The notes under the pieces are model-generated. The model worked only from the letters and a program-made list of their open reading frames with translations. It made no database searches and was not told where the DNA came from. Position numbers and translations under genes: made by a program. DNA of 55,844 bases from an uncultured bacterium (GTDB taxonomy: Bacteria; Bacillota; Negativicutes; Acidaminococcales; Acidaminococcaceae). This document shows, one piece after another, positions 25,357 through 33,262 of the stretch (positions are counted from its first letter, which is position 1; every line of letters begins with the position of its first letter). The stretch is taken from contig CAJMQS010000013.1 of the NCBI GenBank assembly GCA_905215645.1, forward strand, positions 1 through 55,844, read 5' to 3'.

Positions 25357-25989
25357 ATGAAAATTCTGCAAGGGCTGATTCCTTCTTCCATTGCTGCTGG
25401 GTTCTGCATCGGCTTGGGCGGGGCCGTGTTCTTGCTTCAGTCGGAAAAACTGGTGGGGGCGCTGCTGTTCTGTGTAGGGCTTTATACCATCTGTGAGATG
25501 CAGTTCCATCTGTTTACCGGTCGGGTCTGTTATGCGCTGGAACAGCCGTTATGGAGCTGGTTCCGGTTTCCCCTGATCTGGATCGGCAACTGGCTGGGGG
25601 CCGGATTGGCAGCCAATCTGCTGGGGCTGACTCGGGTAGGGCCGGGGGCACGGCAGGCGGCTTTGGCCCTGGTGGCAGGAAAAAATGGAGATACGCTTAT
25701 GAGTTTGTTCATCCTGGGCTTTTTCTGCAATATTTTCGTCTTCATCGCCGTGGAAGGGTACAAAACCTTTCCTTTGGCCCTGGGAAAATACCTGGCCATT
25801 TTTGTAGGGATCACCGTGTTCATCATGAGCGGGTACGAGCACAGTGTAGCCGATATGTTCTACTATTTTATGGCCGGGCAGATGGATCAGGACGCCCTGG
25901 TGCGCCTCTTGGTCATCACCGGTGGCAATATCTGCGGGGGACTGACAGCCTGGGGAGCCCGGCAGGCAGCCAGGAAAGCTGTCGGCTGA
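25357..25989 (+). CDS. Formate/nitrite transporter (FNT) family channel
   Basis: A 210-residue membrane protein with six hydrophobic segments. FNT signatures include the N-terminal SIAAGFCIGLGGAVFL, FTGRVCYALE, WIGNWLGAGLAANLLG and SGYEHSVADMFYYF. The family conducts small monovalent anions such as formate, nitrite, hydrosulfide, acetate or lactate. The ATG at 25357 is preferred over a GTG one codon earlier because of spacing from GGAGG. It is shorter than FocA (285 residues). In this context export of a small acid product is likely, but the anion is not determined. Confidence 0.85.
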   Translation: MKILQGLIPSSIAAGFCIGLGGAVFLLQSEKLVGALLFCVGLYTICEMQFHLFTGRVCYALEQPLWSWFRFPLIWIGNWLGAGLAANLLGLTRVGPGARQAALALVAGKNGDTLMSLFILGFFCNIFVFIAVEGYKTFPLALGKYLAIFVGITVFIMSGYEHSVADMFYYFMAGQMDQDALVRLLVITGGNICGGLTAWGARQAARKAVG

Positions 25990-26059
25990 GCAGGATGGGC
26001 CTGGTTTCTCGGCGTCTTTTTTGTTATACTCGAAGTATCTCTTGTGAGGAGGAAGGCAG

Positions 26060-27232
26060 ATGGACTCATTTCAAATCGATATTCCTACGAAGGTGCTGTT
26101 CGGGCCTGGTCAGCTGGGGCAGCTCCATACCCAGGAACTGCCGGGGAAACGGGCACTGATCGTGATTTCTTCCGGCAAGTCCACCCGGGCCAATGGCTAC
26201 CTGGAACGGACGGAAAAAGAACTGGCTGCCGCTGGGGCTGTAACGGAGGTCTTTGACCGTATCCAGGCCAACCCCACCCTGGCTTCGGTGGAAGCTGGGC
26301 CCCAGGCGGCTCGGGACATGAAAGCGGATATGGTGGTGGCGCTGGGCGGCGGATCCGTCATGGATGCGGCCAAAGCCATCGCCTTGATGGCTGTCAATGA
26401 AGGAAGCCTGTGGGACTACGTCAATGCAGGGACCGGAAAGGGGGCGCAGCATGCCCACCGGGCGCTGCCGGTAATCGCCATCACCACGACGGCAGGGACT
26501 GGATCGGAAGTGGATGCCTGCAGTGTGATCACCAACCAGGGGACCCATGAAAAGATCGGTCTGAAACTGCCGGATCTGTTTCCCTGGCTGGCCATTGTCG
26601 ATCCGGAACTGATGCTGACTGTCCCGCCCCGTCTCACTGCGTACCAGGGCTTTGATGCCCTGTTCCACAGTCTGGAGACTTATGTGAGCCGGAAAGCCAA
26701 TCCTCTCAGCGATATGGTGGCATCTACGGCCATCCGGGCAATAGGCAGGTATCTGCCTCGTGCCGTAGCGGATGGCCGGGATTTGGAGGCCCGGACCCAG
26801 CTGGCCTTTGCCAACACCCTGTCCGGTTACGCCATGGTCACCGGAGGCTGTACCAGCGAACATTCCCTGGAACATGCCATGAGCGCCTATCATGAAAGCC
26901 TACCCCATGGGGCTGGGCTGCTGATGATCACTCTGTCCTATTTTGGCTGGATGCTGGAGCAGCATATCTGTGATGACCGGTTCGTGGACATGACCAGATT
27001 CCTGGGGAAAGAAAACGCCCAAAAACCAACTGAGTTTTTGGAAGCCCTGCAAAAATTACAGGAAGTATGCGGTGTGGCTGGACTGAAGATGAGTGATTAT
27101 GGAATCCTGCCGGAAGAATTCCCCCAAATGGCGGAAAATGCTTCCACAGCCATGAAAGGCCTATTCCTGAATGACCGGCGGTCCCCCTCCCGAGAAGAAT
27201 GTGTGGCCATTTATCAGAAAGCTTATCGGTAA
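26060..27232 (+). CDS. Iron-containing alcohol dehydrogenase, third copy
   Basis: A 390-residue group III alcohol dehydrogenase, distinct from the two other members in the island. It shows VVALGGGSVMDAAKAIAL, AITTTAGTGSEVDACSV, and metal ligands in YQGFDALFHSLETY, SEHSLEHAMSAYHESLPHGAGLLM. AGGAGGAAG precedes the ATG. It closes the island on the right and is followed by a terminator. Three non-identical enzymes suggest several aldehydes, different cofactors, or an oxidising and a reducing member. Confidence 0.92.
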   Translation: MDSFQIDIPTKVLFGPGQLGQLHTQELPGKRALIVISSGKSTRANGYLERTEKELAAAGAVTEVFDRIQANPTLASVEAGPQAARDMKADMVVALGGGSVMDAAKAIALMAVNEGSLWDYVNAGTGKGAQHAHRALPVIAITTTAGTGSEVDACSVITNQGTHEKIGLKLPDLFPWLAIVDPELMLTVPPRLTAYQGFDALFHSLETYVSRKANPLSDMVASTAIRAIGRYLPRAVADGRDLEARTQLAFANTLSGYAMVTGGCTSEHSLEHAMSAYHESLPHGAGLLMITLSYFGWMLEQHICDDRFVDMTRFLGKENAQKPTEFLEALQKLQEVCGVAGLKMSDYGILPEEFPQMAENASTAMKGLFLNDRRSPSREECVAIYQKAYR

Positions 27233-27285
27233 GACAGGAACCGTATACAACCCTAAAACAAAGGTAGTACAACTAGGTTGCACAG

Positions 27286-27318
27286 GAGGCGCAGAAGGCT
27301 TTTGCGCCTCATTTTCTT
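27286..27318 (+). terminator. Terminator after the third alcohol dehydrogenase
   Basis: GAGGCGCA at 27286-27293 pairs with TGCGCCTC at 27303-27310, followed by ATTTTCTTT. The next gene's -10 box (TATAAT at 27324-27329) starts right after it. Confidence 0.8.
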
Positions 27319-27368
27319 TATGCTATAATAGAAGGACTCACAATCTTGCGGTAAAGGATGGCGTTTCC

Positions 27369-28238
27369 ATGGATCTCACTTTTCTTTCTCCTCGTTCCCG
27401 GATGCTCTTGTCCCTGGTCATTTTTGGGACAATCGGACTGGTGCGCCGGTACATTCCCCTGGGGTCCGTGCCTTTGGCATTCTTGCGGGCCACCTTGGGC
27501 TGTCTGACCATGCTGTTCCTGATGCGGGCGGGCCATATCCCCTTCCATTGGGAAAATTTGAAAGCCCGGTCCCCGAAGCTTCTGCTCAGCGGGCTCCTTT
27601 TGGGCCTGGATTGGGTCTTTTTCTTTGAATCCTTCAACCATACCACGGTGGCCATCGCTACCCTGTGTTATTATATGGCGCCGGTGTTCATGCTGGCGGC
27701 AGCACCCTTGGTCTTCCGGGAAAAGATCAGTGGGCGGAAAATGGCCTGCGGCGCCATTACCGTTGGCGGCATGCTGCTGGTTTCCGGGGTCTTGGGCAGC
27801 AGCGGGGACGTGGGAGACATTACCGGGGTGTTCTGTGCCTTGGCTGGGGCTTTCTTTTATGCAGGGATCATCATCATCAGTAAGACCATCACCGGACTGG
27901 ATCCTTATGAACAGACTTCCGTACAGCTGGGGACGGCAGCCTTTTTCCTGCTGCTCTATTGTCTGCTGACAGGGAAGCTAGATATCCACAACATGGATGG
28001 GGCTGGATGGGGTCTGACGCTGCTTTTGGGCATCGTCCATACGGGACTGGCTTACGGAATCTATTTTGGAAGCCTGACCCAGGTGCCGGCCCAAACTACT
28101 GCCCTGCTCAGTTATGTGGATCCAGTGGTTGCAGTGTGTATTTCTGTATTTCTGCTCCAAGAGCCCATCACTGGGCTGCAGCTGGCTGGGGTCCTGTTGG
28201 TGCTGGGCGGCATGATCGGCGGAGAAAGGAGAAGATAA
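27369..28238 (+). CDS. EamA/DMT-family transporter
   Basis: A 289-residue protein with about ten hydrophobic segments in two EamA repeats (roughly 5-130 and 145-285). The repeat end SYVDPVVAVCISVFLLQEPITGLQLAGVLLVLGG is characteristic. Members export amino acids or other small metabolites; the substrate is unknown. The ATG at 27369 has AAAGGA ten bases upstream; a longer in-frame reading runs back into the preceding gene and terminator. A TATAAT box lies 40 bases upstream. Its stop codon directly abuts the next start. Confidence 0.85.
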   Translation: MDLTFLSPRSRMLLSLVIFGTIGLVRRYIPLGSVPLAFLRATLGCLTMLFLMRAGHIPFHWENLKARSPKLLLSGLLLGLDWVFFFESFNHTTVAIATLCYYMAPVFMLAAAPLVFREKISGRKMACGAITVGGMLLVSGVLGSSGDVGDITGVFCALAGAFFYAGIIIISKTITGLDPYEQTSVQLGTAAFFLLLYCLLTGKLDIHNMDGAGWGLTLLLGIVHTGLAYGIYFGSLTQVPAQTTALLSYVDPVVAVCISVFLLQEPITGLQLAGVLLVLGGMIGGERRR

Positions 28239-28511
28239 ATGGAAAACCGTATTTTTCATCCAGGAGATATTGTGCGGCACTTCAAGCGGGAACGGCTGAC
28301 CGAGGAGGAAAAACGGACCAACCGGTATCTGTACCGGATCATCGGACCGGCGGTCCATTCGGAAACCCGGGAACCTTTGATGGTGTATGAAGCCCTGTAT
28401 GGGGACTTTGGCCTGTATGTCAGGCCGGCCGCCATGTTCTACAGTGAGGTGGACCACAAGAAATATCCGGAGATCAAACAGAAGTATCGGTTTGAAAAAA
28501 ACAATAGGTAA
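28239..28511 (+). CDS. DUF1653 family protein
   Basis: A 90-residue cytosolic protein of the DUF1653 family, recognisable from PGDIVRHFKRE at the start, YLYRIIGPAVHSETREPLMVYEALYG in the middle, and FYSEVDHKKYPEIKQKYRFE at the end. The function is unknown. It begins at the base after the stop codon of the DMT transporter, so the two are translationally linked. Confidence 0.88.
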   Translation: MENRIFHPGDIVRHFKRERLTEEEKRTNRYLYRIIGPAVHSETREPLMVYEALYGDFGLYVRPAAMFYSEVDHKKYPEIKQKYRFEKNNR

Positions 28512-28529
28512 ACCCATATAAAATTATAG

Positions 28530-28558
28530 TTGACATAAAACAGGGGCTTTTTTATAAT
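28530..28558 (+). promoter_or_regulatory. Perfect consensus promoter
   Basis: TTGACA at 28530-28535, a 17-base spacer, and TATAAT at 28553-28558. It drives the leader RNA and the M24 peptidase gene. Confidence 0.9.
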
Positions 28559-28564
28559 AAGACC

Positions 28565-28679
28565 ATCAGATTCAACGAGCCTGATTTCGTCCTGATCCGT
28601 CCCTCCGGATCGGCCCATGAGAAACTCTCAAAAGGAGCTGCTGTACGTTTTCCGTGCAGCGGCTCCTTTTTCGTGGTAA
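28565..28679 (+). ncRNA. Short leader or small RNA ending in a terminator
   Basis: From the expected start site of the consensus promoter, a transcript of about 108 bases would end at a strong terminator (stem from 28634 to 28666, T-run 28667-28671) ahead of the M24 peptidase gene. A GATCCG/CGGATC hairpin lies at 28594-28611. A 20-codon frame (28617-28679) crosses the terminator but lacks a ribosome binding site. I match it to no known riboswitch; it is either an attenuated leader or a small RNA. Confidence 0.5.
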
Positions 28680-28719
28680 GATGGGGGAGCATCATAGAAG
28701 ACAACAGGAGGAACATCCT

Positions 28720-29955
28720 ATGGCAATTTTGGAACATGATATCCTGATCAGCGAAGACCTGCGCCGGGTTCCCCGGGAAGAACTGGAAAACCGGCTGACA
28801 CGGCTGCGGGAAGCCCTGTCTCGTCAAGAGCCAGGCTGGCAGATGGCCGTGATCACAGATAAATTAGATATGTATTATTTTACCGGTACCATGCAGGAAG
28901 GAGCCTTTATGGTCCGGCCCCAGGACGCCATCCTGTGGGTGCGCAGGAGCCTGGCCCGAGCCCTGAATGAAAGCCTCCTTCCGGAAGGCTGGATTCGCCG
29001 GATGCACAGCTATCGGCAGCCGGCGGAATACTATGGGGCGGATCTGCCTTCAGAAGTGTACCTGGATGAAAAACACACCTCTCTGGAATGGCTCCGGTTC
29101 TTCCGGAAGTACTTTCCTTTCGAAACCCGGAAAAACCTGGATCCGGTGCTCAGCAGGCTGCGCAGCGTGAAAAGTGACTATGAACTGGCTCTTTTGAGCC
29201 GCAGCGGGCAGATCCATGGAGATGTGCTGATGAATGAAGCACCGGTGTTTTTGAAAGTGGGGATCAGCGAAGCGGAACTGGCCATCCAGTTGTATCTCCG
29301 TATGGTGCTGAAAGGCAGCCAGGGGGTGGCCCGGACCAATCGGCCTACGGGAGAAGATGCCATCGGCCTGGCTTCTTTTGGCAAAAGTGCCTTGGTGCGG
29401 ACGGCCTTTGACGGCCCTGGAGGGACCAGCGGCACCTGTGTGGCGGTCCAGAGCATCGGCTCAGCCTTCCGGCTGCTGAAGCCGGGTCGGCTGGTTTACC
29501 TGGATATCCCCTGTGGGGTGGATGGGTACAATACGGATAAAACGGTGGTGTATTATTTCGGGGATCTGGACCGGGATCCGGCCAAAGAGGAGATCCTTCG
29601 GGCCTACAACTATTGTCTGGACTTGGAACAGCAGACGGTGGCTCTGCTGAAACCTGGAGCGGTACTGGGAGAGATTTACGACAAGGTGATGGCCGACTTT
29701 GATCCTTACTATGACAAGATGTTCATGAACGGGGGTCGTTTCCTGGGGCACAGCATCGGCATGTGCATGGATGAGACTCCGGTGATCGCCGGCGGGGTCA
29801 AAGACAAGGTAGAAGAAAATATGGTCTTTGCCGTAGAACCCAAGATCGCCCTGCCGGGCCTGGGGATGGTAGGGACGGAAAACACCTATCGGATCGGTCC
29901 CGACGGGCCGGTGTGCCTGACCGGAGGTTCCCAGCCGCTGCGGGTCATCCGTTGA
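28720..29955 (+). CDS. M24-family metallopeptidase (Xaa-Pro aminopeptidase-like)
   Basis: A 411-residue enzyme with an N-terminal creatinase-like domain (1-170) and a C-terminal pita-bread M24 domain. Metal ligands are visible in YLDIPCGVDGYNTDKTVVYY, GHSIGMCMDETPV, AVEPKIAL and GTENTYRI, the Asp-Asp-His-Glu-Glu set of dinuclear aminopeptidase P enzymes. It should cleave N-terminal residues before proline from short peptides or a related substrate. The ATG at 28720 has AGGAGG eight bases upstream. Expression is probably gated by the leader terminator. Confidence 0.9.
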   Translation: MAILEHDILISEDLRRVPREELENRLTRLREALSRQEPGWQMAVITDKLDMYYFTGTMQEGAFMVRPQDAILWVRRSLARALNESLLPEGWIRRMHSYRQPAEYYGADLPSEVYLDEKHTSLEWLRFFRKYFPFETRKNLDPVLSRLRSVKSDYELALLSRSGQIHGDVLMNEAPVFLKVGISEAELAIQLYLRMVLKGSQGVARTNRPTGEDAIGLASFGKSALVRTAFDGPGGTSGTCVAVQSIGSAFRLLKPGRLVYLDIPCGVDGYNTDKTVVYYFGDLDRDPAKEEILRAYNYCLDLEQQTVALLKPGAVLGEIYDKVMADFDPYYDKMFMNGGRFLGHSIGMCMDETPVIAGGVKDKVEENMVFAVEPKIALPGLGMVGTENTYRIGPDGPVCLTGGSQPLRVIR

Positions 29956-30048
29956 TTTTCCCCTATCGGAAATGGTAAAATAACAAAATAAAATCTTTCA
30001 GGACAGTGGTTGGCTGTAGCCTGGAAACAAGGGGAGTAAAAGAAAAAT

Positions 30049-30357
30049 ATGGCAACAGAAGAGATTGGACTCCTGGATAAACAGGATTTCCTGGAACAGA
30101 AAGAAGTCATCAAAAAGCAGATCCTGGGGAACGGGAAACTGACCGGGGCGGAAAAACGACAGACACTCCAGGTGCTGGAAGGGTTTGAAAAGTCCGTCCT
30201 CCAGGGAGGCGTGCGCCAGCACGGCATCACCAAGGCCATGCTGAAGACGGCCCTGCCGGTGTTCGGGAAAATGAGCGAGGACAAACGGCATAACGAAAAG
30301 GAACTGCGGGTGCTGAAATTCCTCACCTATTTCGTGCTCCAGGGGGTCCGGAAATGA
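30049..30357 (+). CDS. Hypothetical protein coupled to mntP
   Basis: A 102-residue, highly charged, mostly helical protein without signal peptide or membrane segment. I do not recognise the family. It contains KQDFLEQKEVIKKQILG and HGITKAMLKTALPVFGKMSEDKRH. A promoter (TTGATT 29952-29957, TAAAAT 29976-29981, 18-base spacer) precedes it. Its stop overlaps the mntP start (ATGA), so the two are translationally coupled; a role connected to manganese is inferred only from that. Confidence 0.7.
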   Translation: MATEEIGLLDKQDFLEQKEVIKKQILGNGKLTGAEKRQTLQVLEGFEKSVLQGGVRQHGITKAMLKTALPVFGKMSEDKRHNEKELRVLKFLTYFVLQGVRK

Positions 30358-30935
30358 GTGCGTTGACCCTATTCTTGCTGGCCGTGTCTCTTTCCATGGA
30401 TGCCTTTGCCGTATCTGTCTGCGGCGGGCTGAAGATGGAAGGCCGGGAACGGTTCAAAGGCGGGGTGATCTTTGGGGCCTGGTTCGGGGTGTTCCAGGCG
30501 CTGATGCCGCTGATCGGCTATGAACTGGGGAGCCATTTTGCCAAGGTGGCGGAAGCCTATTCCCATTGGATCATTTTCCTGATTCTTTCTTACATTGGCT
30601 GGAACATGATCCAGGAAGCGGGAGAAGACCAGGAAAAAGAAAAAGTCACTGGTTTCCGGACCATGCTGGGATTGGCAGTGGCTACTAGCCTGGATGCCTT
30701 GGGAGTGGGCGTGGGCTTTGCCTTCCTGGATATCCGGATCCTGCCGGCGGTACTGGAAATCGGCACCATTACTTTTTGCCTTTCTTTCCTGGGCTGTGCC
30801 TGCGGATCGGTGATCGGCATGTGGGGCAAGGAACGGGCGGAGAAAGCTGGCGGTTTCGTACTGCTGCTGATCGGTCTGAAAGCGGTCATTGAGCATTACG
30901 GGATCCTGGACAACTGGACGCCGTTTTTGTTCTGA
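30354..30935 (+). CDS. mntP: Manganese efflux pump MntP
   Basis: A 193-residue membrane protein with six hydrophobic segments. The two conserved acidic motifs of MntP are present, SLSMDAFAVSVCGGLK in segment 1 and AVATSLDALGVGVGFAF in segment 4. MntP exports Mn2+ and protects against manganese toxicity. The start overlaps the upstream gene by four bases. No yybP-ykoY manganese riboswitch is visible upstream, so regulation must be by other means. Confidence 0.93.
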   Translation: MSALTLFLLAVSLSMDAFAVSVCGGLKMEGRERFKGGVIFGAWFGVFQALMPLIGYELGSHFAKVAEAYSHWIIFLILSYIGWNMIQEAGEDQEKEKVTGFRTMLGLAVATSLDALGVGVGFAFLDIRILPAVLEIGTITFCLSFLGCACGSVIGMWGKERAEKAGGFVLLLIGLKAVIEHYGILDNWTPFLF

Positions 30936-30941
30936 GTCAGA

Positions 30942-31021
30942 GGCCTGTTGCATAGGCAACAGGCCCGTCACTTGGCCAGAGACCAGTGACTGGGGGTGTG
31001 AATTTTTTCACACCCCCTTTT
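30942..31021. repeat. Composite repeat: terminator hairpin, GTCA stem, second hairpin
   Basis: Three hairpins follow one another after mntP. The first is GGCCTGTTGC (30942-30951) with 30956-30965, the second is a GTCACT/AGTGAC stem (30968-30991), and the third is a G5-rich stem with a TTTTT loop (30992-31017) ending in TTTT. The third hairpin recurs nearly unchanged at 49024-49049 in the same order of parts. The unit works as a terminator for mntP. Confidence 0.75.
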
Positions 31022-31039
31022 CTAAAAGGAGGCATCAAG

Positions 31040-32188
31040 ATGGTCCGTCAGCGGTATATCATGCACGTGGATATGGATGCGTTCTTTGCCTCTGTGGAAC
31101 AGCTGGACCATCCAGAATACCGGGGAAAACCGGTGATCGTGGGAGGCCTTTCTGGCCGGGGCGTGGTTTCCACCTGTTCCTATGAAGCACGGAAGTTCGG
31201 AGTCCATTCGGCCATGCCCATGGCCACGGCCCACCGGCTCTGTCCCCAGGCCATTTACGTCCAAGGGCGGTATGCCCGGTATCAGGAAGTGTCCGGGGAA
31301 ATCCGGAAAATCTTCCAGGAATTTTCCCCCTTGGTGGAGCCGCTGTCCATTGATGAAGCCTTCCTGGACCTGACAGGGATGGAAGCCCTGGCCGGGGATG
31401 TGTATGCCCTGGGACCGAAAATCAAGCAAGTGATCCGGGAACGGACCGGCCTCACGGCTTCCGTGGGGCTGGCACCCAACAAATTCCTGGCCAAATTGGC
31501 TAGCGACCTGCGGAAACCGGACGGAATGGTGGTCATCCGTCCAGAAGAGGCCGCTGCCTTGATTGCTCCCCTGCCAGTGGGGCGGATCTTCGGGCTGGGA
31601 CAGCGTTCTGTGACGGCATTGGAAAAAATGGGCATCTGGACCATCGGACAGCTGGCTGCTTGTGATCCTCGGCTGCTGCGGCCTCTTCTGGGAAAGAATG
31701 CAGAAGAGATCCGAGATCGGGCCAGGGGATTGGACAGCCGGCCGGTGGTGCCGGATGAACAGCAGAAATCCCTGGGGAAGGAGAATACCTTTCCGGTGGA
31801 TCTGATGGGCGAGGAAACCTGTCTGGGGGCCCTGTGGGATCTGTGCCAACAGGTGGGATGGAGGCTGCGCTGCGCGGGCCTTTCCGGCTGCACGGTGACC
31901 CTGAAGGTGAAAACAGGGTCTTTTCAGCTGCTGACCCGGAGCCGGACGGTGGAGGAGCCTCTGTCCCAGGATGAAGAGCTCATGGAACAGATCCGCCTCC
32001 TGGCCCGGCAGCTTTCTTGGAACCAGCCAGTGCGGCTGTTGGGGGTCAGTGTCAGCCATCTGGTGCCGGCTGGTTCCCAGAGCCTGGCTTTGGAAGATGA
32101 ACGGCAGCAGAAACGGAACCAGGCCCTAGATGCCTTGAAACAGCGGTTCGGAGAAGACATCATCCGGAAAGGCTGGGGAAAACGGTAA
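31040..32188 (+). CDS. dinB: DNA polymerase IV
   Basis: A 382-residue Y-family translesion polymerase. Catalytic motifs are MHVDMDAFFASVEQ at the N-terminus and SIDEAFLDLTG around residues 105-115, with SVGLAPNKFLAKLASDLRKPDG and the little-finger domain in the C-terminal 140 residues. It copies past lesions at the price of fidelity. AAAGGAGG lies seven bases ahead of the ATG at 31040. No obvious LexA box is visible in the short upstream region, which is filled by repeat hairpins. Confidence 0.94.
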   Translation: MVRQRYIMHVDMDAFFASVEQLDHPEYRGKPVIVGGLSGRGVVSTCSYEARKFGVHSAMPMATAHRLCPQAIYVQGRYARYQEVSGEIRKIFQEFSPLVEPLSIDEAFLDLTGMEALAGDVYALGPKIKQVIRERTGLTASVGLAPNKFLAKLASDLRKPDGMVVIRPEEAAALIAPLPVGRIFGLGQRSVTALEKMGIWTIGQLAACDPRLLRPLLGKNAEEIRDRARGLDSRPVVPDEQQKSLGKENTFPVDLMGEETCLGALWDLCQQVGWRLRCAGLSGCTVTLKVKTGSFQLLTRSRTVEEPLSQDEELMEQIRLLARQLSWNQPVRLLGVSVSHLVPAGSQSLALEDERQQKRNQALDALKQRFGEDIIRKGWGKR

Positions 32189-32272
32189 AATCCGACTGGC
32201 CAGAGCACAGGAAAAAAGGTAGAATAGAACTGTCTGAAGGAGGGGGGCCGAAGGACGGAAAGGAGACGGGCA

Positions 32273-33151
32273 ATGGAACGGCGGAAGAAAATCGGAGTGG
32301 GCATGGTCCTTTTGGGGGCCGGGCTCTGGGGAAGCAGCAGCAACAGTGTAGAATATCTGATGGTCCATCAGCACTTCACCTGGGCATCCATCCTGTTCTG
32401 GCGGATGATCTGTACCGGGGTGGTATTCCTGGGCACCTGCCTGTACCAGAAGCAGGACCTCCTGGCTCCCTTGAAAAATGACTGGAAATGGCTCCTGAAA
32501 TTCATCCTGTTGGGGATGTACCTGATGCAGGTCACTTTTTTCAAATCCATCTATTACAGCAATGCAGCCACGGCGACAGTCCTCCAATATACCATGCCGG
32601 CCATCCTTTTGTTCATGTACCTGATCAAGGAAAGGCGGCTGCCCACCCGGCGGGAAGTGGTGGCGGTGGTATTGGCCCTGGTGGGGACGGCGCTGATCGC
32701 TACTAAAGGAGAGGGGGCCGCCTTGGCCATTTCCCAAGAGGCACTGTTTTATGGGATCCTAGGGGCTTTCGGCATGGCATTCTATACCGCCTATGCAGCC
32801 GTCCTGCTGAAAAAATACAGCTGCTTCCTGATCCTGGGCTGGGGGAGCCTGGGGAATGCCCTGCTGTTGGGAATCTTCAATCATCCTTCCTTGGAAGGCG
32901 CTCTCTTCGATCTCCATACGGCGGAGGCGTTCGGCATCCTCTTCGTCCTGGGGACCCTGGTTGCTTACTATGTGTATCTGGAAAGCACCAAGTACATCCC
33001 TCCGGCGGAAACTGGAGCCCTGGCGGCGTTCGAGCCCCTGTCCGCCTATTTCTTTTCTGTAGTGGTCATGGGCAACAAGGTGGGGCCGGTGGAAATGCTG
33101 GGAGCCTTGTGCATCATGGTCATGGTCGGCGTCCTGGCACGGAATGACTGA
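32273..33151 (+). CDS. EamA/DMT-family transporter
   Basis: A 292-residue membrane protein with two EamA repeats and about ten segments. The first repeat opens with LLGAGLWGSSSNSVEYLM and the second ends PPAETGALAAFEPLSAYFFSVVVMGNKVGPVEMLGALCIM. The substrate is unknown; metabolite or amino acid export is usual. AAAGGAG precedes the ATG. It is not closely similar to the DMT gene at 27369. Confidence 0.87.
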   Translation: MERRKKIGVGMVLLGAGLWGSSSNSVEYLMVHQHFTWASILFWRMICTGVVFLGTCLYQKQDLLAPLKNDWKWLLKFILLGMYLMQVTFFKSIYYSNAATATVLQYTMPAILLFMYLIKERRLPTRREVVAVVLALVGTALIATKGEGAALAISQEALFYGILGAFGMAFYTAYAAVLLKKYSCFLILGWGSLGNALLLGIFNHPSLEGALFDLHTAEAFGILFVLGTLVAYYVYLESTKYIPPAETGALAAFEPLSAYFFSVVVMGNKVGPVEMLGALCIMVMVGVLARND

Positions 33152-33176
33152 TCCAGAAAATAGAAAACAAATTCTA

Positions 33177-33205
33177 TTGACAGACCGTGATTGAGTGCCT
33201 ATAAT
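33177..33205 (+). promoter_or_regulatory. Perfect consensus promoter of metY
   Basis: TTGACA at 33177-33182, a 17-base spacer, and TATAAT at 33200-33205. The bases from 33201 on match the leuC promoter at 16 of 18 positions. Confidence 0.9.
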
Positions 33206-33262
33206 GTAAATCATACTAAAATAGTGGTAATTAAAACGGGAATGAATAGGGAGGCAATGACA

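Noticed and set aside
7895..27232. Bacterial microcompartment locus
   Set aside because: Enzymes resemble Pdu/Grp-type pathways, but no shell-protein gene or encapsulation-like N-terminal peptide is present.
28617..28679. 20-codon leader peptide crossing the terminator before the M24 peptidase gene
   Set aside because: No ribosome binding site and no run of regulatory codons; the frame is probably accidental.
33206..33262. S-box (SAM) riboswitch before metY
   Set aside because: The untranslated region is only about 57 bases and has no S-box motifs.
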